NCBI GenBank assembly: GCA_947184155.2
Contig: CAMXCT020000449.1
Span: 95,168 to 159,167 of the forward strand
DNA: 64,000 nucleotides
From: Cladocopium goreaui
Lineage: Eukaryota > Sar > Dinophyceae > Suessiales > Symbiodiniaceae
Reading direction: 5' to 3'
Part shown: one piece after another, positions 51,501 to 63,500 of the stretch
How positions within the stretch are numbered: the stretch's first letter is position 1
Layout: the number at the start of each line of letters is the position of its first letter
Made by a program: the position numbers and the translations under genes
Notes under the pieces: generated by a model
The model's input: the letters and a program-made list of their open reading frames with translations, nothing else
The model's database searches: none
What the model was told of the DNA's origin: nothing

Positions 51501-54500
51501 ACTCAAGTATTTCAGTGTCTGAATTAGCTTATTGATGCCATGGTAAACTTATCGTTGTTTGGCCCATCGCCATCTCTAAAGCCACATAGTCTGTGTTATG
51601 GGACATAGAAAAATATGCAGAAAATGGATGATATGTAGTTTTTCTGATACCAGAATGGATATTTATATATTATATATATATATATATTTCACCTGATTCT
51701 GGGTTATATATCAGAAACATATTCCAGAATTGCAGCTATGGAACATAGATGAAAACGGCAAATTTACAGAAAATTTACTGCACCTATCAACAAATGGCGA
51801 TTTCCACAGCTGTATCCGTTTACCAAATGTTGGTAGGGAAAGTACGTCCAATAGACTTTCAGGGTATCAAATCACTGGCCATCTCAGGAACCTAAATTGG
51901 AGGTACCTACCATATATAAGGCCTAAATTTCAGGGAATCTCCCCACAAAATATGGCCAAACATATGGTACTAACGAACCTCCATTTTAGGATCCTGAAAT
52001 TCCCATTGAAGTTATGTTTGTTGATTTATAACCCCCATGAACTATACACTTGTATCTACCCTAAACCCTGGTTAAGCCACTTATATCTCAACTGAACGCT
52101 ATCTCGAAGGCCCATCAAATGATATGCCCAAAACTGAGGTATACCCAAGGCTCCAGTTCAAAACAAGACAAAAGGTCTGCCAAGTGGCAAGAGCATCTGC
52201 TCAAAGTAGGCACCCTGATTGGAATCAATGGCCTGTGATCAAGCACAAAAAAAACGGGGTAAGTCCTTTGAGATTGACATAGCGTTAATGGCCTTGAGGT
52301 TGATACTTCTATACTTGGGGAAACTTGAAGATATGCACCGTGAAAAAAATCGTCTATATGTTTCTATATATATTTTTTTCTATCCCATTCTATCTTTATT
52401 TGGATGTTCTATGCCTCATTTCATGGCCAAAAAGTGCCAGGCAAATCATTCAGTGACCGTTTCACAGGCTTTGCTCAGTGCGAACGCTCGACTGTTCATA
52501 TCCCCTGGAACGGCACAGGAACATCCGGAACCCGGAAGAAGAAATATGGCAACAGTACCCACAAAAAATGGGTCTCCTGCAAACGTTCAGATCTGAACTT
52601 TCCCAATCATCCAGTTCTCAATCTTCCCATTGCTGTTTTCCCCGACAACACGGCAGACCTTGGTTGCGTAGTGTTGACAACCCCTTGTTGAGTCATTATT
52701 CAAAGTAGCTCATATAGTATAACCCACTATCCACTCCAATAATGGCTCATAATATATCAACAAGGGGCTTTGAACACTGCTCACGTGGCAAAAACAATGG
52801 ATAAAACCATATAAACCATCAAAACAATAAAGAAACCGTGGACAAAACCATCAAAACAATAGAGACAGCATGTTTTTTTGTTTAAAAAAAACCATGGAAA
52901 ACCAACATCTGCTGAGACTTCTCCAAGGTCAAAATGGGATGTTGCCATAGCCGCCTGGATGATGCTGCCACGTGTATAGATAATCCTAGGCCAAGGCGGC
53001 CGTGGAGGACACTGAAAATCACAGGAATCTGGGCAAATTATGAGAATTTTTACTATAAACTATAATAATTCTACTATAAATTACTGTAAATTATCATGAT
53101 ATCTAGTATTTATGGTATATGATTATTATAGTTTTTGGATTATTATATACGATTTTTTTGATTTTACTGGATATTACTGTAAATAATAATCCATAAAAAA
53201 ATCAGAAGCCGGAAATGAATTAGCCATTTTCTGGTATGAGTCATGTCAGACACGTAAACATCATGTATAGTGAGGTCATCCAGAAAAAACCATCCACTAG
53301 CTGCGACTCACATCGCCAAAAGTCCGAAAGGGTCCTAAAACTGGCCAGCATGTCATGCCGAACCAGAAAAGATCACGTTCAGTATCTTTATGCATCTTTC
53401 TTTAAATCCTTTCTTTTAAAACCATTCCTCCTTTAAGATGGTTATAGTCAACCATGAACCAACCAGCCTGCCGATATCTACACCTTTTCCGAGCGTCCCA
53501 CTGTTCTGGTTGTCGCCCTTGCCATCACCAAGGATGGGAAAGCCTCCGATCGACTGGGATCACTTGATGACTCCCCAGCAACAAGCACTGGCCAGAGCCT
53601 GGAAGCTCCACCCGAAAGCGGGGCTTGCGTTTCCTGGGGTCGTTCTCATCCCTCTCGCAATTGGCGTCGATCAAGCAGCTATAGTAACCTCAGACGCGGA
53701 TCTCCATCGGTATCGCTGAAGTTCTGGCGTCCCGGGGTACCTATATGGTAATTCAACACTTTGCTACGGGAAACTCATATGTTTTAGGTAGATCAGCTAT
53801 AAAATCTATAAATGTGCGATTTTCCACAGCTATGTTATTCATCAACTTGCGAACATGAGAAAAGGGTCATCAGCCAGGGTTAAGCTATAGCAGTTCCCAG
53901 AGGTCATGATGGTTATGTTCTCATCCTACTACAGCGGCAATCAGCATGGATCCAAAACAGAGGTGTCAAGGTCCAAACTGCACATCCTGCCTTTGAAAAA
54001 CCCAAACTTCAAGCAGGAAACAGTTGCAGAAAACAGCACGTTTTCATGGCTTGTCTTTCCAGTTGCACGTTTCAATCTGTCAACATTTCACGAAGTCCGA
54101 CCCCGGCCCCATCCATCAGGTGACGTCTAAGCTGTCGGGGATGCACTGCATCTTCCCTCCAAACAGAGGCCCTCGGTTTGTGCTCGATGTAAGTGATCTT
54201 GAAGCTCCTGGGGAAAATTAGGTCCAACTTCCATCATCCAGTGGTCGATCATCATCATCAGCAGCAGCATCAGCATCATCATGAGAATTATCATCCTAAT
54301 CATCCCCAAATGGCCAAATTGGGGCCCAGCTCCCATTTTCAGACACAATTGTTTCAATTAGAAAGTAACAAATCCAACATTCTGTGGGAAGTTTGTGCTG
54401 GAAAATAGACCGAAGGCCGAAGGTTGGAAGTCGCTGCTGCAAGAACGAAGGATTTTGTCTGCCAAATTCTTGTGATACTTGGCCTCAAAATTTCACCGAT

Positions 54501-57500
54501 TTGGGGATGGCTTTGACCAGACTTTCGGGCTTGGGATGGGCATCTTTGAGTGTTTTGTGCAGGATTTATACGGACGGAACTTGCTGGATTTACATCCAAA
54601 ACATGTGTGGTTTTGCCTAAAAAAATCATGTGCTAATACTGTAAACCCAATCATAAACCAACCATTTGGGGTCCTTTCAACAAATCACCTCAAATAGGCA
54701 TTTTTCCCCAATCATAAAATACCAATTTGGCCCTTGATGACTAAATGAGGCTTTCTGGGGTGTGTTGAATCTTAGTCCCCATGGTCTCGTATAATGATTC
54801 ATGATACTTATGATGATACTTCCAACAAACAATACTTGCTGATCATCATGGTTTCTTGGGTACTACCTGGAGTAGCATAACAATCAAACGTATAATACCG
54901 GATCATTATTGCTAATTGTACTACTATAGTGTTGTTTGTTGTACTACTGATTATTACCAATCATTATTACTTTGGTCATTGTCAATAAAAACAACTGTTT
55001 ACTATAATTATTTAATGATCATTGTGATCTATTATCACTATCAATATCTATTTACAATGATTATTATCAATATATAATTTACTACAGTATACCCTCCATG
55101 GTTTCCATCTGTCATAAAACAAACTGGGTTTTCGGACTGCTTGGCGTGCCCTCTGCCCTTGCGCCTGGCTCACCAACAGGGGAATGTAATCAAAAGGACT
55201 GGTGGTTCAACCATCGAAAATTGGGATATGATGATATACCCTCTGGTAAACTAACATAGCTATGGAAAATCACAATTTTCAATAGGAAAATTAACATAAT
55301 CAACTATATAAATGGCAATTTTCAATAGCTATGTTAGTTTACCAGAGGGTGATGCGTCTATATCCTCATTTTCTGGTGTTCGATTTAAATCAAAATGACT
55401 CAACCATCTATCATAATCATAAGACTTATGGTGTATATCTACAGTAAGTGTATATACGAATGTTCTATATATTCTAAAACCCCACTATATCAGGATTCCG
55501 GATTTCTGCAGTTTTGTGACAGTTTCAGTATCCCATTTTTATTTCTGCGAAAAGGAACCGTAAAAAACAGTACTTACCACTCATGATAGATGGGTCCATC
55601 ATATCCTGCGGGTGTTTGGAGAAATGGAACCGTCCTGACTGACCATTCAAATCCGATTATGATAAATGTTATAGGTTATATATGGTTATATTATATCCCA
55701 GAATCCCGCCGACAAGTAGCAAAAACGAATCCCATACTTGCCAGTCGAAAAAAACATCTTGGGATGGTGCTGCAAGTTGGAATGTTCCGTCAAATTCAAT
55801 CACTTCGAACAGTTCAATCCTTTCAATCCGATCAATTTCACTGACTTTTCCACCATTGTATGCGTTGCATTTTCTATGGACAAAACCTCCATGTTCATCC
55901 ATTTTCTAAAAAGAAGCAAATTAATAGGGATACCCATTAATACCGTTAATAGTTAATACCATTAATAGTCAAGATCATTCATAGTGAATAATATCCACCA
56001 TTTCATAGACATTTTGTCATTGATCCACGTCTCCCACCTATCGAAGCGTTGCAGCAACTGCTCGGCATGTTTGAACTCGTGGTCCTTGAAGTCAGCATAG
56101 CGCTGCATGCAGCCCAGGCAGCTGAAGGCCTTGCGAAACGTCGCGAAACTGGGAAGCGTTGTTCAGCGGAAGCGTTGGGTACATTGGGAGTGCAACATGG
56201 AATGGCGGATAAGATAATTATATATATATATGTATGTATGTAAATATGTATGTACATATATCATATCAAGTACAAAGAATATGACATAGCATATACATGT
56301 CGATATAATATTTGTGATGTAAATAGCATATCAATGTGTATACAGTATAGATAAGTAGCCAATATCAGTGGCTAAACCTATTTTATCACCAGCTCCATTT
56401 TTTGGCTGAAGTGGATAGCCGTTTCGGCACCATACTATGGAAATCCATGCATGGTTGTTTCCCCTTCGGAAAATGATGTTTTCTTTCATGGTGGGTTTTC
56501 CACATCAAACTGTTAGCATTTACCCGCCATGGTGAAACCAGTTCCGATTTGGATCGATTTGGGGCTGAAACAATGGCCCATTGTTCGTGATGACAAGACA
56601 CCCAACGATGGGTCGTGAAGCATCAAATAGCTAGATCTCAATTGTTGAAGCTGTTTTCTTCGACCACCGAATCCCAAATCCCGCCAAGCGGCCTCAGTGG
56701 CATCCCAACCCATCTTCTTGTCCTGGTGAATGTGCTCGACCATCTGATGAAATCGCTCCAAGGCTGGCAAATACAGCCTTGGCTTTTCCCAAATATGGAG
56801 ACGCGTCTTGCGCTAATCTCCGACGCACCAACTCAAATAAATCCAACGCAGTGCTGGAAGAAGCCGGGAAAGCCTCTTCTAGACATTCCTGGTTTAAGTG
56901 TCCGCAAGCGTGACAACAACGTGTGTCGTCCCAGTTCTATCAATTTTTTGGACTGGAACATCCAGATTGAAGGCCATCAAAAGACACCACTGCAACCAAA
57001 CTCTACCATGAAATGGCCAGCTGCGCTCAGAAAATGGATGGGTCAAGAGATGGTTCAATGGTACTGATCCCTGCATCCTGAGATCAAACACCCACCAGGA
57101 GATTCTGCTTTAGTGCTGGGTTTTTGTACTTTGTACATTTTTTGGTCTCTTATTTTCCCACCCCAAACTCCAACAAACTATCAGAAACCTGTCTACCTGG
57201 GCAAAACCTGAACCTTTCGTCATTTTGTGGATGATGCCAGCCAGCGAGGTCGCAACACAATTCAAAATCAGATGAATTATGGGTAAAATCTTGGCTTTCT
57301 GGTGCAAATACATGTGTTTCTAGGAACATAATTAACAATTTTCTGGGACAAATACATGTTGATCCTCTTGCAATACAAAATATATACTTTGTTAAAAATA
57401 CATATGTGTATATAGAATAATACAAATGCATGTGTATTATATATGGGGTTTTGTCTGAAAATAGGGTATGCCCGGTACCCCAAATTTGTTGGTTTGTCAT

Positions 57501-60500
57501 CATTCTCATCATCAAACATGCCATTTACATATATACATACGATTAAATGTATGAGATATACGAGAGTGGGGTCTGTTCCAGTTCTTGGAGACACGCATTC
57601 TGTGGATAGGATCTCGATGATAACCTGTGAAACACAACCACTATGTTCCGATGAAATTCCCATGATATCACCATCAATATCTGGATTAGTCAGAATATCA
57701 CCATCACCATTCCTGTGAGAATAGATCTTCTATATATAGATATATAGATAGGAACCAAATGGACGTATTTACAAAACAATCACCTATAAATGAGGGATTT
57801 TCGGTTGCTATGTGTGATGACAATTCCATGGCTATTCCCTCAATGGAAAAACGCTTCCCCCATCCCAAGAGTAACCCTGGCATACGTCGCACGTGATTTC
57901 CATGACATTTTTCATTAACTATTACAAATACCAATAGAAACTCCATGTTCTGTCATATCCCGATGTTTTTCTTTCCATGTTTCAAGTATGTTCCATGATA
58001 TGTTTCCCTATGAGAGCAATCATCCCATCAAACCCCAACTGAGCAGTGTGACCTACACCCATCGACCGTCATCTCAGTCTCTAAACATCCTGGTTGAGAA
58101 CGGGGTTCCCCATTTGCCGAGTCTGATATTCCAACCAAAACTTGGTTGGTATAGTCCCCAATCCAATCATCAATCATTCACCATGTATCAGTTTTACCCA
58201 CTTGTATCCCCATAGTTGGATTATTCTTGATTAGAATCCCGGTGAAATGAAGAACTAATCATCAACCAACCATCATTTAAAAACGATATTGCCACATGTT
58301 GGATAATTAACAGTTTCCCGAAAAATACCGTTGATGCTTACCATCTGGTATTCAACAGTTTGCCATGGAAAATCACCATGCTATTAATAGGTAAACCATC
58401 TATTTCAACTGGGGCCATCGAAAAACCATGGCGAACTGTTAGTCATAACCAGAGGGTAAATTCCCAAGAATCAAGTATCAAATGATCAAATGCCATCAAC
58501 AGAGGTGGATCGCAACCATTGCCCACCTCTTTTCCTCACGTCCAGGCGCATGCAACCCTCCACGGTCCGCCAAAACGTTTGCGACCGCATCGAGGCCCAA
58601 AGGCCTCAGGGAAATGGCGTGGCGATGACATCCATAAGGTGAGGCCGAAACCATAGGAACATGCTGAATTATAACCATGAAGAATCGGGATACAACCATC
58701 AAGACTGCAGATATAGCCAGCCAAACGATAGCTAAATTGAATTAAATTGATGCACATAAGTTGGCAAACTTTAGCTTTTTTTTCGGGAATACTACGATGG
58801 TGCTGGGCGACAATGAAACCTGCAATGAGCGGACAGTTGAACAAATATGATCACATAGTTTCGTCGGAAACTTCCCTGTTTTTATTGGGGGTAATGGGAT
58901 GCAATGGGGATATGATATAGTATGCTAAAATGGTGGTGTATAGTCGGATTCAAACCAAACAAGTGGAATTCAACTAGTGGCAGGATTGAATCAGTAAATA
59001 CGTGGTGCGACGTGGTATGTTTTAATATGGGAGCAGGGATGTTGTAAGGGGCTCATGGGATGTCATGGGTATTGGGGCTATATCATGAGGTTATTTAATG
59101 GGATATAGCATGATATAGCCAACTTCATGATTTGAGCTGTAGGGTTTGATTTTAAATCGTTTGTGTTGCTGCTCCATAGCTCTGACCAATCGCGGAAACA
59201 GCTCTGAGCTGTGCTGGCTGTCTTGCTTTTTTGGTAAGTACAATCCAAGTGGGTCCAATTCTACTAATTAGGTTCGTGCTCTTTTTGCTTAATAGAAGTT
59301 CAAATCCATGCTCAGAGCTCCTTGTAACCACAAAGCTGAGATTATTCAAGGTGTGATTGGGTTTTCTTATGGGCGATTCTTGCAACCGCCCGTGAAGCAA
59401 GCAGCTCTGCGTTGATCATTCTAGAGCAGATCTCGTAATTTCCCTGGCAACCTTTGTCATCAATGAAAACCAATGCAATCAAAAAATCATCTCCAAAATG
59501 CAAACAATTCCCCAAGAGGTGCCCTACAAAATGCCAAGCCCCCAAGAAACCACAATTTTGCCCGTACATAGAAGCACTACAAAATGCCAAACCAGGATCA
59601 TTTTTTAACGATGATAACATGGTTCTGGTACAAAATCCAAGGTCCAGGATACATATTTTTTGTGCAAGGTACATGTTTACGGTCTGGAGCTGTTTTGTAC
59701 CTATCCCGGGATAACGTATTCCGCAGTGCAAATTCCAACCCCCAATGGGTATACCCCAAAGCAGGCAATTCTAATCGGTGGTTCTTTTTGGATTCACCTG
59801 GGGGATTCGGCCCAACTAAGGAAAATTGAAATTCACCCAGTGAAAATGGTGGTTTAACCTCAAATCTAATGAAAGTTCGGATCCTCAGAGGGGACGATGA
59901 GGATTGAACCAGAACAGTTGGGACTTAAACAGCAGCATAAGATCCGTCACAAATGGACACTTGAAGGATTTTCAACAAGACTTCTAGGAGTGTTCGACAC
60001 AAATTCATTGGTGTTTAGGCAGTGCTGCCTCCACCCTTGTCCCTGAAACCGAATGTGGGTAGCTGATGTTGGGAATATATGGGAATATGACGGAATATGA
60101 CATTTTTTCTTGGATTTCCTGCCACTTTTTAGTATTCCTCCCCAAAAAAGAGAACATCGGACCAATTTCTGAGATGATCATCGGGTCTTGTCGCATTCCC
60201 CTCATGGGAACTGGACAACTCTGCTGGTCCCCGAACATCTTGGTCAGGAGCAACATCAAGCAGGTCTGGTCCAAGGCACAAATGTGCTTCCAGTGTTTGG
60301 GCTGGTAGGCTGCCCTTGGTGAGCAAGATCTGCAAAAACAACGGCGGTCTCAGTGAAATTCAGAAACTAGGCTATAGCAACCCAAAAAAGACATAGAACC
60401 GGTTCAATTGAACACTGGTTAAAAAAATATGAATTGCTATTCTAACGCCTATCCTTTTGGGGGTCGCTATATATTTTCAAGGGATGTTGAAAGCGCCACA

Positions 60501-63500
60501 TACCCGAGATGGCCAATCCAATTGACCAAGCTTGCCATTTTGGCAACCTCAGGTACCTCGTAACCAAGCTTTGTCCAAGAATAGAAACATGCAAGTATAG
60601 CAACAACAAAGGACGCACTCCAAATCGATACAGCACCTGCCTTGTTTCTATCGCTGATGGCTGATCCATTTCCCAATGTTAGGTCAAACAGGCAACGCAG
60701 CCTTCCACCAGCTTCCACTTCCACACATCCCCCTTCTTTAAGCCTTGGGCACCAGTTAGTGCCATAGTCGGGCCAATCATTGAACTGCGACTTCATTCGG
60801 TTGGTGAAAGCCACAAAATCCTCATGGTACCTCCCAAGACACCCGCGCAATTCGAAGTGATTTCTGACGCTTCGGGACGCTGATTCTTCAAAAATGGGAA
60901 TGCAATGCGTATATATAATGGAATATGATGGTGTAGATATATATATAATATATATATATATTTATATATATTTATAATGTATATGTATATATATATATAT
61001 ATATATCCGCCGGCCCCTGCCTAGCCGTAGCCTAGGCGGGGGTGTGCGACAGAGCTAACCCCTTTACAATTCCATCGCTGCAAGGCCGGGACCGAGGAGT
61101 CTATCTGTTACAGGGCTTGAAACTGCCGCTCGGCCCAAGGCCTGGTCCAAGGAATCTATTTTACGGGTCTTGAAGCCAGCCCGGCCCAAGGAGTCTGAAA
61201 CTGCTGTCTGGCACTTTTCGTTCCACTGGGCCCAAGGACGGGCCCAATGCTGGTCGTGATTGCTCTGGTTGTTTCATATTCTGAGCCAGCTCAATCCATG
61301 CCCCCTCCCTTTAAGGGGGGTCGGCGGCACCAGGGCGTTAGCCCTTTTATAATGGTATATACATGTATATAATTAATGAGATTCAGTTTCTGGTAATGCA
61401 ACAGTTTGTGAACTGGAACATTACAATTTTTTAATTGGTAAATCTGATCTATCTGATCTATCTATCTATCTATCTATCCATCTATCCATCTATCCATCTA
61501 TCCATCTATCCATCTATCCATCTATCCATCTATCCATCTATCCATCTATCCATCTATCCACCTATCCATCCATCCATCCATCCATCCATCCATCCATCTA
61601 TCTATGTTAATTTACTGGAGGGTAAAGCTTGTATGCAGTTTTTGCTGATATCTTGGCATACCCTTTCAGCCTTGCAGTCACAACGGCCATGATCTGCCCA
61701 AAGGCGCCAACGGATCAACCGAGCCCTGCCTCTTCTCCAACCAAGCGATCAAGGGAACTGCATCCTGGAGACATTCCGTCATGGTGTAACCAGCAGAATC
61801 ATAAACAGATCGAAACGAAGTGAAGTTAACTCTGCCACATGTTGGCCACATGTTGGCCACATGTTGGCCACATTTTGCCACATTTTGGCCACATTTTGCC
61901 ACATGTTGGCCACATTTTCTCTTGGCACCGTATATTACTAACTATCTTTTTCGGCACCAGCTCTCCTGACTGTGATCCGGATACACATCCTTCGGCTCCA
62001 TCAGAATTTGCTCGCCGTAGTGGGGGATCATCACCTCGCTTTCAAACAGCACAGGGTGCACCCCATGGCCCCATGGAATGCGATGTCGAATTGTGATTTG
62101 GGCAGAAGCTGGTTGGTGGTTTCAACCACCACTCTGAAAAATATGAGTTCGTCAGTTGGGATGATGACATTCCCAATATATGGAAAAATAGAACATGTTC
62201 CAAAGCACCAACCAGCCCAAGTTTGCCCATGATCCGGAGAAAAATGACCTTATCGAGTATACCAGGCGCCATCGCCACTATGTCAACCGGGGTTGTAGTT
62301 TTGATTTGACTCTAGGCAGTTCATCAATGTTCATCATAATTTTCCAACTACATGATCTCCCATGGTCCATCTCCACGCTACATGTGATCACCAGGCTGTG
62401 GCAACCAAACTTCATTCGGCCCGTCCTTTCCGGTGCTGCCAAGAGACGGTCATCCCTGGCACATACGGCGTCAAGTATGGCCGCGGAAGGTGGCTGGAGC
62501 CCAAGTTGCCTCGGGAAAGCCATGGGATTTTCACAAAGTTTGCAGTATGTTTTCCTGCGATTCCCCAAAAAATGGAAGTTAGTAACATCATAACATCATA
62601 CTGAAACTAGTGATGAACGACCTTTCCATCTTTCTTTTGGGGGGGAAATCTATGATCCAATTTCAGGATTGTATATATTTCGTCCATGTTCCAGATCCTT
62701 GGATGGAATTCACCGCTTCACCGCTTCGTGATCGGCCAATCTTGGACGACGACAGGTTGGTAAATTCCCAGCTGGGTAAATCATCTCGTCTAGGTGGCTG
62801 GTTAATCAACCAATTCCCATCTTTCCCGGCTCATCTCAAAGATTCAAATTTCATGAAACATCATCTATCAACCTACCGGTACCATGACAAAACTATCAAC
62901 CTACCAAAACCGTTCACCTACGCCAAGGTTTTCATCTCCCTGTCGAAGTGATGCCAAAACACGTGCCAGGGCGTTCAGCCGCCACTGCACTTCCAAATTG
63001 GAAGGCCAGGAATCACTGGGGATGATGCCTCCGACGAAAAGTTGCGTCATAACCATGTCATAACCATGTCATAACCATGTCATAACCATGTCATAACCAT
63101 GTCATAACCCATAGCCATTTCAGGGTGGGACAGAATGAATAAACCATCAACTTGGGAAAATCCATATTTTTGTGTTACACAAATCCAATGATCTTATTCC
63201 AAACATGGTTTTTCTGATGATTTTTTTGGGAGTCACACCTCATGTTTCTGGTCATTTTCTGGCAGTGGTTGAAAGCTTTGTACTGGTCTTGCCCAATATA
63301 TCCCAATATCATAACATATCATAACTATTTCCCGTTTTGGAAGTGACAACTCTTGTCTATGGTCTATGTCCTTTATGTCCCTGTGGCCCAGCCATCCAAA
63401 AAACATGAGAATCACAATTAACACTCAAATGAGGTGGAAACAACTTTAAACAAAAAGCAGCACAACACATCAGTTTGACTGGTGAAATTCCATGAATTCC

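Noticed and set aside
52404..52691. Plus-strand frame ending [18 protein letters not shown]
   Set aside because: Overlaps exon 13, whose minus-strand translation aligns with the family and joins exon 14 in phase.
54411..54483. Minus-strand exon candidate ([15 protein letters not shown]) between exons 8 and 9
   Set aside because: Including it breaks phase and spoils the exact family spacing obtained by joining exons 8 and 9 directly.
60504..60636. Extension of exon 5 into a hydrophobic stretch ([18 protein letters not shown])
   Set aside because: Family members have no membrane helix there, and ending the exon at the GT at 60,636 gives the right phase for exon 6.
62213..62248. Short exon [10 protein letters not shown] directly left-joined to the family B element
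   Set aside because: Would make the element an exact intron, but exon 2 joins exon 3 in phase without it and the acceptor lacks a pyrimidine context.
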